Below, piece by piece: positions 11,713 to 23,200 of a stretch of 64,000 nt of DNA. The notes under the pieces were generated by a model. The model saw nothing but the letters and a program-made list of their open reading frames with translations. It ran no database searches and was not told the origin of the DNA. The position numbers and the translations under genes were made by a program. The DNA is from Tubiluchus corallicola (Eukaryota; Priapulida; Priapulimorpha; Priapulimorphida; Tubiluchidae), in NCBI GenBank assembly GCA_030141605.1, contig JAQGDQ010000001.1:990001-1054000 (forward strand), read 5' to 3'. Positions within the stretch are counted from its first letter, which is position 1. Each line of letters begins with the position of its first letter.

Positions 11713-12306
11713 TAGTGGTGGGAGTTTTGAATAATTTATTATTTGAATATTCGAGGAAAAATTATTTGAATAGTCAAATATTTGACCCTGGGATGTTTTC
11801 CTTCTACGGTCATTGCAGTAGCTTACATGCAGAAATAGATCAGCAGTTGCTGTATTACTACAAATGTCAACTTTCTTGCACTTATGCTCTTGTCTGGACT
11901 GAGCTGTAGTGTTAGTTACTGCACTATGAGGTTGAAAATGAGCTATACTCAGCCTATACCTGTAAATGATTGAACATGTAGCTTGCTGATTTTTGATAAC
12001 TTAATTTCTTTTTGCAAAATGAACATTCTACAGTGTTTGAATAAACTTTTTTCAAAATGTTGCCATATCAAGCTCTTTGATGCCATAACGATAACTAAAT
12101 ATGAGTAGACAATCACATTCTTGATCTTTGAATGAATTACCTAGGTAGTGAGTGGAATGTTGGAATGTTTGTTTTTCTGCCATATGTCAGTAAAAAATGG
12201 CAGATTGAGTGCCAAAGTTTTGTGAGTCAGTACAGTGTACATAGCATAATCAATTAGTAAAAAACATTCGAAACTAAGAATAAACGATTATTCGTGCACA
12301 TCCCTA
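11713..12306. mobile_element. hAT-like MITE in the BROX 3' region
   Basis: The left end starts TAGTGGTGGGAG and is followed by TTCGAA-type words. The right end, read inverted, starts TAGGGATGTGCACGAATAA. The 8-base flanks GTATATAA (left) and GTACATAT (right) agree at six positions, as expected for an old hAT target duplication. No transposase frame is present. It begins about 130 bases after the BROX stop. Confidence 0.55.
12040..12045 (+). terminator. Candidate poly(A) signal of BROX
   Basis: First AATAAA seen on the plus strand after the BROX stop (456 bases away). It lies inside the hAT-like MITE. Confidence 0.4.
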
Positions 12307-12544
12307 GTACATATTTTGCAAATATAATTTTTTTAATGTGACTTTAAAAATGCAAAAAATTAAACTCAACCTGAAATATAACATTGAAATCTAGGCATGG
12401 TAATTGAATAGTTATAGTAAGTTGACAGTTTTTTTCAAATTTTTTAATAATTAGTGTTCGTCTTAGTGAACTTGATATATAGTTGAGAATATTGCAACTA
12501 ACTGCAAAATTGTTTTGTTGAAACTTTTATTGAGAGTAGTAATG

Positions 12545-12547
<3 letters not shown>

Positions 12548-12589
<42 letters not shown>
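12548..12589. repeat. (TA)n microsatellite
   Basis: Uninterrupted alternating T and A for about 42 bases; a shorter tract lies at about 12671-12687. Confidence 0.95.
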
Positions 12590-12591
<2 letters not shown>

Positions 12592-15520
12592 AGAATATTT
12601 TTGAATGAACATTGAAAAATATGATAATTATAATTATTATTTAATTTATAGAATTTTTTAGAGTTTATAGATATATATATATATATAAGTTTAAAGTTGG
12701 CTTACAAATGCATTATAAAAAGTCCTTAAGAATTAGGGAGTGTGTTTAAATCAGTCATTCAAACAAGCCATTGATGTATGAATGAAGATAAAGAATGAGC
12801 ACAAAGACAGAATTATAATGTGGATTTTGATGTAGATTTAGAGCAGTGATCAATGTTGTCAATAGGCAGCAATATTCACTTGTGTAATGCCATTGTTTAC
12901 TCATATTGAACTTATTGTTTATCACTGTTATATGCCATGAGTAAGTTAAGAGACCATGGTGTTTCCACTGTTTGACCTTGTGTTTGCTAAAATTGATATA
13001 TATGAATAATATGTGTGTGTTTGATGGCCTCAGAATTTAGAGGCCCAGTGTTAATTTTTTTTATTTATCTCGGAAACAGCGTATACATCTGTTCATATAC
13101 ATATATATTACTTATTTTATAACACATCACAAGCAGTTACTGAGTCCGCTTTTATATAAGTTCGTATAACAAACAAGTACAATTATTACGTAAAAGGTAT
13201 TACACCACAAGCAATGATGTAGCCTGATTACAGATACAGTATAAGCACTGTGCATGTAATTAGCAGTGACACGTAACTCACGGTACCTGATAGGTACTAG
13301 GTATAAGTGCTACTAATACACCACAAATGTTTACAACTCTTTATATAAATAAATCCATATTAGAGACAGGTAGCACTGAATCACAAGCATAGGGTGTTGT
13401 TAAGTCTTGACACACTGTCAGATTTCTTACAGATCACTATTTCATGTAAGTAGCTAGTGTGGTATACGACTTGAATGATTCTCAATTACATAGTTTGCTC
13501 CTTAGCAGATCTTCACTAATTTGAAAGTTCATATAGTTGTTATCTATAGTCAAGTAGAACCTATTGATCTTAATTTAATTAATATTGTAGTATTATAAAA
13601 ATAATATATTTGCATCTAACATCAGTCATTAGTTTTGTATTGTTAGTACACGTATTACAAACTTTATGTGGTAAAATGTTTGAAGTCACTGAACTCTTTC
13701 TCTCGCATTAGTTGAAACCATTTAGGGTTGAATTTTCACAAGTTAATATTTGACAAAGCTGAAGTGCTATACCTGTAGTTGTCATGTGAACTTTTTAATT
13801 TGCACAAGTTGGATAGTTTTAACTTTGCTCTAGCTGACATCCAGAGTGCATGTATCCAATACACGTACAGTACGTGTGGAAAAATGTAGTTAGTGTTGTT
13901 CATTACTTAATAAAATCAAGAAAATAATTTTTGCAGTTTAGGTTTTCTGTCAACTTGTGATCCTTACTAAATAGATAAAGAGAGAAACTAATTAATGTTT
14001 GCAGAGGTGTTAGCTACGTTCTAAAGTTGGGTGAACAAGCATGTAAAAAGGCACTGTGACACATGAAGCAATTATATGTTTGTCTATGTCACAAGAGACA
14101 GTATCAGTTTGTGACCAAAAATATTAATAATAGTTACATTTGGGGCAATTTGGTCCTTGGTTCAATCACTCAACCATGACAAATGAAGTGAATGCATACT
14201 CATTTAAAAACGCAGAAGGCAGGTTGGTCAAATAAAGCAATGAGAAAATTCTTCCAGAACTGATTAAAAAATAAAAAGATTCGACTTTTTTCACACAAGT
14301 GAACTAGAGTTAAAAAATGTTGAAAAGGTGCCAATTTTGAAAAATGTATTCAGGGGAACGGTTGACTCCCCCCCCCCCCACAGCCACTGAACGTGAGCTG
14401 CAATGACACCAGCATTTGCAACATAATTGTTGCTTTTCTAGTACATTGATTAAACAAAAATTAGAATATGTTTTGTTGTAATTACACATTTAATAATTTT
14501 GTAAAAATACACTAATTGATAATACAATATAGTATAAAAGAAATACCTTATGAAAAGTGCCTTTGATAGAAAAAACCTTGCACAAATTTTGACTGAATTA
14601 TTTAAACAGAAAAAAGCAAATGTTATTGCACCCATTTCTCATGTTTATTTCAAAATTTTTTGATTAACAAAATTTATTTAAAAATAATGTTATTCACAAA
14701 AAAAAGAATTGTGTGATTCCAAACCATTTTTTTCATATTTCTGCATTCATATAAGTGATTATGATCCTTAAAGAAGTGATTTAGTTGGTCATCATTTAAC
14801 GTTTAACTGCATAATTTGCCAAATGAATGCATACAGATGATATTTTGAGCAAACAGCTTTCGAAATGATTCTTTGAAGAAATTTACACAAAACACAACCT
14901 TATCAGCAACAAAAGTTTGTGGTATGATTTTAATAACAAATTAATTGATCTTAGACATTATGAACACGATAACTGTCATACAGCAACAGGCATTTTAGAA
15001 GACAGAACAAATACAAGTATGCAGTTCTTCAAGTACAACTCATTGTAACTAAATAAAGGCATATAATGTATGACCGCTGTCTGAATTAATGTTCAAATCA
15101 AACTTGAGTAATCTAGTGCAACTTAACTCATGGGATTGCATTAGATTGCACTAGACTACAGTAGTAAACAAGCTAGGTTTTGTAATACAAGCAGAGCGAA
15201 GTCACATGAAAGTATTAACTCAAGTATCAATACAAGTAACAACTAACATCTTTGTTTTTTAAATTGTATATTCGCATAGAAGAATTTATCAATCATAGGA
15301 CAATATTTTGAATGGGGCTGATGATAAATAATATAATTTTGATACCCAACTAAACATGGTACGAATTGCTATTTCTATTAAAAAACGAAACAGTTCGACA
15401 GGAAATTAAAACATCTGGATAGGACAATCAATGACTGCTGTGACTACGCTTTATCACATATTTCAGTTACATTCGTGGTCATTCATCATACTGCAACTAT
15501 GGTTCATGATTAATCACTTT
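12590..15520. other. Intergenic region and ZNF598 3' UTR
   Basis: No coding pattern was found. A run of about 12 C lies at 14368-14379. The side near 15520 should hold the ZNF598 3' UTR (minus strand); a TTTATT at about 14644-14649 is one possible poly(A) signal, not certain. Confidence 0.4.
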
Positions 15521-17207
15521 TTAAACACCCAAAGCAGGAAAATCCTCTTCTAAACTATGGTAAGACTGGTGAGCATTTATGTCGCTGCTGCTGAGGACTT
15601 GTTGACAGCTGAAGCAGACGCTAAAATTATTTGGTATCCAAGCATTACTCTGTGAGACTTGATGTTTGACTATGGTTCTATGGGCACACAGAAGTTCCTG
15701 TTGGCGCTTTATGTCAGGCAACAGTGTCAATAATTCCGGAAAAATATTGTTAAAATTACTATTGCCGAATAGCTGCTGACAATTTCCATAGTATTCCTTT
15801 GCTGTAATTATGCCCTGACGAAATTGTCCCGACTGCGATTTAAACTCTGCAAATTTTTCTTCCTCAAAGCCTAAAGCCTCCCTGATGTTAAATATGAGCT
15901 GCAGGTTACGCTGCTTGTAGTTTGGTGGCTGAATGTAGTCCGGAGGATTACAGCTAACAACAGCATTGGTCCCATTAGTCATAATCATACTAGGCATAGA
16001 ATTCATATTAGTTGTGATTGTTACTGTTGTGTTTTCAAAAGGCACAGAAGAGGAAACAGGGCACAAACCTGGGGGAGCACGAGGGCCAAAGCCGGGTGGC
16101 GGTTCCTGTGCAGATGAAGGTGGAGGTGTGGTTATTGTAATGGAAGACAAGCCAGGAAAGTTTTCAGAAGTCGGGGACAATTGTACAGAAATACTGCGTG
16201 CAAAGCGCGGACGATTTTGTGGCAAATTGGGAAAGTCGTCTTCTGAATATACATCGGGAGTCCCACTATCAAATGATGAATTCAAGTTTTCTTGACTAAC
16301 AGAGGTTCGCAATGTGAAAGCAGGTGGACGGTTTTTACGCACTAAACTACCATTGCTACCTTTCCTCTCATCTCTTGTCCCATTTTGAGTTGGTCTCAAT
16401 TTAGTTTTGACTGATATAGTGCTCAAGCTTTCATTTGAGCTGTGGCTATCTCCACTAGAATTTTTGCCGAGTACTGGAAAATCATTAGAATCTAGCGAGC
16501 GTGTGCGATTGGGACTCTGCAGGGTTTTACGTTTGACATTTACAGTAACACTGTGTGACGCCTTTGGACTATTGGCTCCTAGTCCAGGAAAGTCATCAAG
16601 TGAATCAAGCTTCATTTCTAAGCTATTTTGTCTATGTTGCAAACATAACTTTGGGTTTGGAGGTTTTCTTGTCACTGTAATGTTTCCCGCTGGCTTAGAT
16701 GGCTTTCGCGATTTAGTCATTTCAGTTGTAGCACCACCAAAGAAACTTTTGTCTGTTTTAGGTTGTGGATTTTTATGTATCTTCCCACCAGGAGCAGCAC
16801 CAAGAGTTGGGAATTCTTCAGACAACTGACGTTGTAGGCCTGGTATATGCTTATTTTTACTTTCGCTTGGTTTCTTGTTTTTGATCCAATCTGCTACAGA
16901 TGCAAGTCCTGTGCTGCTTGCTGATGAGCTCCCTAGAGCTGGGAAATCTGAACTATCATCATCTGTTATGTTAAACCTGTTGATTCCTGCCAGTCGCTTT
17001 GCTATTGTTTCCACAGCAGCTTTCTTTTTTGAAGCTAAGCCAGGATCTTGAGGTGGCACAGGTGGTGGAACATTCTGCCCACTGTGACTTAAATACGGAA
17101 AATTTTCACTAGAACTATCTCCGGCATCAGGTGTTTGCTGTGTTTTGTGTGCCTCAGCTTCTGATGATGAAAGAGCCAATGCTAGGTTTACATTAGCTTC
17201 AGACTGC
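15521..17207 (-). CDS. ZNF598: ZNF598 exon 6, low-complexity region and C-terminal domain
   Basis: Large last exon with its AG at 17209-17208. It contains residues 340-901: the eight [D/E/N]FPxL motifs (from about 375 to 899), PPPGF at 709-713 followed by APPGL, and the conserved C-terminal helical block (IREALGFEEEKFAEF to LLPDIKRQQELLCAH) that includes a CxxC finger remnant. Confidence 0.93.
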
Positions 17208-20200
17208 CTGTATAAAGGTGAAACAGCAACATTCAGAATTATGGCAGTATCAATGACAAATACTGTGTTTAAAAATTAGTAGTACAAGTTGTGCTTGGGC
17301 AAACTGAAATGAAGTAAATAATGCATTGAAAGTTTGCATAACATATGGTTTAGGAGTAAGCACTACAAAAAAGTTTCTGTATCAACTAACACACCAATCA
17401 AGAAAATGCTGATATATGAGCTTTAAATTTCTTTGTAACACAACAGCTTTTTTTGTGAAGGATCACAGTGAGGACATGAAAAGAGCAGAGTGGTCAGTGC
17501 ATGGATTGTTCATTGTCAGACTTGATGCTCACTTTCAGCATTTCCATTCGCCAAACATATTCTTCTGTTTACCTAGCAGAGGGAGGAGGCATTCACGTCC
17601 GAATGCCGATTCAGAGCCTCATCTTAGGGACAAGCCTTGGTAGTGAGCTAGGTTTTGGTCTCTCCATAATAATCCAAATTAAGTAATTATTGCCATTGAG
17701 ATTTAGCACTGTTGAATGACAGATTTGGGCTGTGCCGAACTGTACAGAAAATTTAATTAATTAATTTCTTCCAGTAGCACATCAGCATAAACACTGAATA
17801 TACATACATATATATATACGTATACATATATATATATACAATTATACGTACAAATATAATTTATAAAATTGTATGTATTTATACACACGCACGCACATAT
17901 ATCATAAATAAAGAATTATAATAGTAATAAAATACCTGTCATTATCATACTGTTGATTATAGTCATACTGCCTTCCACGACTAAACCTCCCCGGTCTGCT
18001 AGTATTATTTCGGCTAGCTTGATCATAATCTGGACGGGCAGTACCTACCAAAACAAAGTTTGAAATCAATTATAAGATCATTTACTAAAGATCAAACATA
18101 CACATTGAACAACATACAGCTGTTTACACGAAAAATGATGATACAAGAAATATAATTCCCAGGTGTCTCAGACTATTTCACATCACGAAAAAGTTAATTT
18201 TAAATTTGTAATGACTGAAATTAAATAAGGAATGCAAACTCATTAAACATGCCCAGATTATGTTTACTTTTTTGCTGGTGTTTACTTGCTGATCAGAAAA
18301 TAACCAAAGGTTTTAATAAAATTATGAAGATTGCATCTCAAAACCACTTAGAAATAATTCAGTTTTACAAATTATTTACCAGAAAATCTATTGCCTCTTC
18401 CACTGCGACCATCACCATGGCGATTTCCATCCTGATTTCTTGTAAACGTAAACTCTAATTCAAGTGTTCGGGCTTGTCGAGACTGGAGCTTATTCCTTCC
18501 CTTTCCATGCTCCTTAGCTTTATGAGCTTTCAAGTCAATTTCTGAGCGAAACACACTGGTGAATTTCTCCTCAATGCAGTCGTCTTCTTCACACAAGTAA
18601 TGTTCATCACGAAAGTGATCTCGCAACACATTGTAATCACTGCAATCAAAGGTCACAAAATGAAAACCCCAAATCGTTTTCCAGTTTATTTGCCTGCCTA
18701 TCAATTATGCAGAATAAAAAGTATTGTTCCTTATAATATACAAGATCTTCGTTAAATGATTCACTGTCAACTTATACTTGTTGTGCCGTGTAGCATCCAC
18801 TCGAATGTTTACAGCATGAGTTTAAAAATTCCAGCCCATCATTGCTGCACTTCCCTACAAGCGACTGAATGCATCTAAAGAGGACTGCTTTGAGTTGTTT
18901 TTAACGATTTGCATCTACTGGCTTCAAATCATTTTCAATTGCTTGACTAGATCTCAAGTCTTTTTGATATTTTGTTGTCAGCTTTACTGAATGTAGGTAA
19001 AAATCGCACACAAAAAAATGGTACAGGAAAAATGGCACAAATGAAGAGGTAGGTAAAAATGGCACAGGAAAAAATTGGCACACTTAATAAAATATATGTT
19101 TATGGTTAGGGTTCCAGTGGGGGATAATTAATTTAGTTATTTTTACTTCTGCCAAGGTAGTTATGCTTCAACACAGTTTGTGTGTTTGTTTTGGTTTTTT
19201 GTCTAACAGATTTCCAAGAATTTTTGCGAATGAAGGTGGGTTTAGGGTATCAAATTAGGAATGTTTTTGCCGGTTCTTTTTTGGCAAAATTTGACTGAAC
19301 ACCAACACATTTGACTGTACAAAAAAATTCGTGAAGCATTTCATGTAGGTCTCAAAGGGAGTGCTTAGTACTTATATTTTGTTATATCCACCTGAACAAA
19401 CATCTACGTGTTAGTTCCAGTTCCATTTCAAGAAATTCTTGTTTCTAAAACTGTTTAACGCTGTCTATAATCTTTGCTTATTAATGAGTTTAGCCTTATA
19501 AGGTGACTTGATACGTACATATTTGTCACTCTATTACCATTACTAAAATTAATGGTTAAAAGGTAGATGAACACTATGTGGAACAGTCACAGAAGAATTA
19601 TTATAAATTTATTTAATGAACAAATATTCTGTAAGCTTTTTGCTAGTCTGTATAATACCAATACAGGTACATTTATGTATGTTTGCTTGTTCACCTTTAT
19701 GTTAAAATTTTTTAATCAAAAGAATCAGATGAATAAGCTTAGGATTGTTCAGCTTTGGCAGAGATCTGCTTCCTACTGCGTGCAGTCTAATTCGATTATA
19801 AAAATCAATTGCATCAAAATAACATATAAATAAAATAACATTTTTTCATACTTTTCCATTCGTGCCATTTTTTCCTGTTTTGTTAGTACCTTGTGACCCT
19901 TGCTCATTGATTGTTCAGTGACTTCATCTTGCACAATCAGCTTGTTACTAACCTGTTTGATTCACTAGTTTTGTACTTAAACTATTGCATTTTTGAGGTG
20001 TGTTGTCAGTTGCCTGCCTGTTGGTATGAAAGTCAATACTGATCTTAGCTATTTCTGCAGATTAGTGGTTCTCAACCTTTTTAGCCCATGGCTCATTTGG
20101 CTTTTGCAAGAAAACTATGGACTACAATTGACTTTGGGCACACTGATTAAAAAATGAGAAAAAAATACTGAAATGAAGCTGTCACCGGAAGAGTTGTTTT

Positions 20201-23200
20201 GCCTACATCATTTTCCACTCTTTGACAGAATCTTCCCTAATTTCACAAAAACAAGAATTCTTTTATCGGACTGCGTGGCGCACAGGTTGGAAACTGTTGT
20301 CGTAGATAATTGATAGCTAATATATTTTTGCATGACAACAATGATAATAGGTGTAGTCGACTATTTTGGTAAAATTTAGTTTTTTAATGTAATTTTACTT
20401 TGGGTTAAAAATTTTGGTTTTAACTAGTACTGATTATTTCAGCTATGATTGTCATCATCTTACCACTGCACGTTTGAACTCTCTTGTGGTGCCTATAAAT
20501 TCTGGTCATTTCTACCTCTCAATATTTTTGCAGCAAATAAAGGTACCACAGAGGAAACAATCTACTAACATATTTTGCCATTGATGCAGTGCAGTGCACT
20601 CTCATCTCTTACCATTTGCACTCTCTCATCTTACCATCGAAACTCAGCTATAATAAAGATCCTACCTTTTACTTCGTGCCTAACTTAATCTAACCATGTG
20701 GATGCGTTTTTCCATTACTACTGTCACATGTTCACTGAATGACAAGTTTTTACACAATCATGTTACAAGTGCATATGCTAAAGACGTATGCAGTTTTGGC
20801 ACATGATATTCTCAACAATTTTTTATTTTAAGATCTATGGGCCAGAAAGATTAGCGGCAATCCAAAAGTTCAACATCACTTATTTTTACTTGGCAGTTCT
20901 AAATGTCCAACAAAAATATGCTATTTTTAAATGCCTTTCATAGATTCAAACTGTTGACTGTCAGGATGAAAAACAGACATAGTAATAATACCTGTAGTAT
21001 TTATAGAGACCATCGGCATCACAGAAGTGGCAGAAGAAATGTTCTCTGCGAAGGTGTCTATATAACTCATCGCTATCAAGATATCGTTCATCACAGAATT
21101 CACACAGTGGATGGCCCTTGTGCGAGGTGTCATCCTCGTCACCTTGCCGCCTGTGAATAGCTAGCTGCTTCCGAGTGTATGTTTTCCGTTCATGTGTAAA
21201 TAACTGTGAAAAACAAACTATTATGGTAACAGACCAACAGATTTTGGTATGTTCCATTGTACACCAGTCGCGGCTCGTGTACACGCATTGTGGAACTGCA
21301 GTACCCCTTATTTTCACTCTATATTATCGATAATATTTAATATAACGAGTCTTTCTTCTTTGATTCTTTCTTTACACTAGTACGGAACCACAGCACGTGA
21401 CGGAACTGTGCGCTTCACAGGCCCAGTCACTGTGCACTCAACTCCAGCAGCGTAGTGTTTGGCCGTTGTGCGATTGCGACCATGCCCACATATCTGAGAT
21501 AAGACACTGCACTCTAGGTAGAGAGAGAGCATTGTCGCTCACGCAGTGTGTGTTGTCAGTTGTTATATGCATAAAAAACATGCGCTGGTATATTGAATCC
21601 TGAAGGAGCACTATGAATCTCGAAAAACTAAGTGCACTTGCAGTGCTTGCAGTTGCAAAAAGTTTCGTCAATAGTTATCGAGAGATCAAAGAGAAAAAAT
21701 TATTAATCGTGCAAAATCAAACAAGAAATGGATTTCATTTTTAAATGAATGGTTTATGTATTAATTTTCGTATGTTCATTTGTTTAAAATTACGATTACA
21801 AGTTACAACATTAAAATTACATACATTTGTTTTGTTTTATACAGTATTAAAAAAAATTTTTCTGAAGTAGCACCCCCATTAATTTTAGCTACGAGACGCC
21901 ACTGTTGCACACAAATAATTTTATATTAAATACATTCAAAGTAGTTAAGCATTAATCAGTCAGATAGCTTGAGTGTTCGTCTAATGTCTAAGTACTCTAA
22001 GTAATGTCTAAGTAAGTCTTTTGTAGTAAACTCACTTGACTTGTACTCCCATGGTACGTACACTGACATGTATGCATGCTACTAGACATATTAGTAAATT
22101 TACATCAACATGCTAGTAATTACTATAAAAGTAAAAGTAAATTGCACATATTAAAAAATAACCTGCACGACAAGATAACAAACCTTTAGATGCCTGAGGC
22201 AAATATCACAGTAAAAGAGATCATGTTCTCTTCGAAGGTGGTCCCGAAGAAGTGGCAGATTGCGATCGGGTCGGCGGTCCTTGCATAGGTGGCACTTGTG
22301 TTGAAGAAGTTCACGATATGTTTGTTGTACGGCTTCATTTGTAAAATAAATACCGTACCTTTTTTCGCCCAGAAATGCTTTCAGGCTGGGAAATTCCTCA
22401 AAGGGACGCACTCGTTTGGTGATAATAATCTGTACATAACAGTAAGATAATGAATAAATATATCACTTTAACACAAAAATACAGCAAAGCTCAGAACTCC
22501 TACACTTGAGCAAGATCAAAAGAAAAATACCAACTAATAAATTTTACCCATTAACAACCATAACCTGAGGCCTAAGTTGACTTCTTAAAAAGATGAGGCC
22601 TAAGTTGACTTCTTACAAATTTTCTGGTGGTACTTCCCGTTGGCTACATACATTTTATTTAGGTTGCCAATACCAGATCATCAGTTTGGAGCAAATAATA
22701 AATAATACATAATACTGCATCTTTCCAGGACTCAGAACAGAATAAAAAATAAGCAGATAATGAGCAGCAACCCAACATTAATTTGGTATGAAGTAATTAA
22801 GCATTTTAATAATCAACGTTTACTAGCTTAGCATTTTAATGATCAGCTTACAGACATGAGCCCAGAAAAACAAGTCAGCATGTTAATCAAAAATGCCCCC
22901 GACTAAAGTCAAAAATGTGTGTGAAGCTCAGCTTCTCCACTGATGGTAAGCCCATGTGGTGATACAGTGCAATGGTATACATAAACAGAGACTGGGTTCT
23001 AAAATAAGCACTCGTGTGAACCATTTACACACACGTTAGAAACAAACATTAAAGAAGCACAAGTGAACTCTCACAGCAAGCAATTATTTATCAACAACAA
23101 GGCACTGTCTGATAATCTGACTCAATCAAGTGCTGGTTGATCTTAGTTATAAATGCTAAAAGAATTTCACACAGTTAGAAAATAGTCCAATTATGATATT

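Noticed and set aside
16407-16829. 140-codon plus-strand frame opposite ZNF598 exon 6
   Set aside because: Shadow of the real coding strand; it has no own motif.
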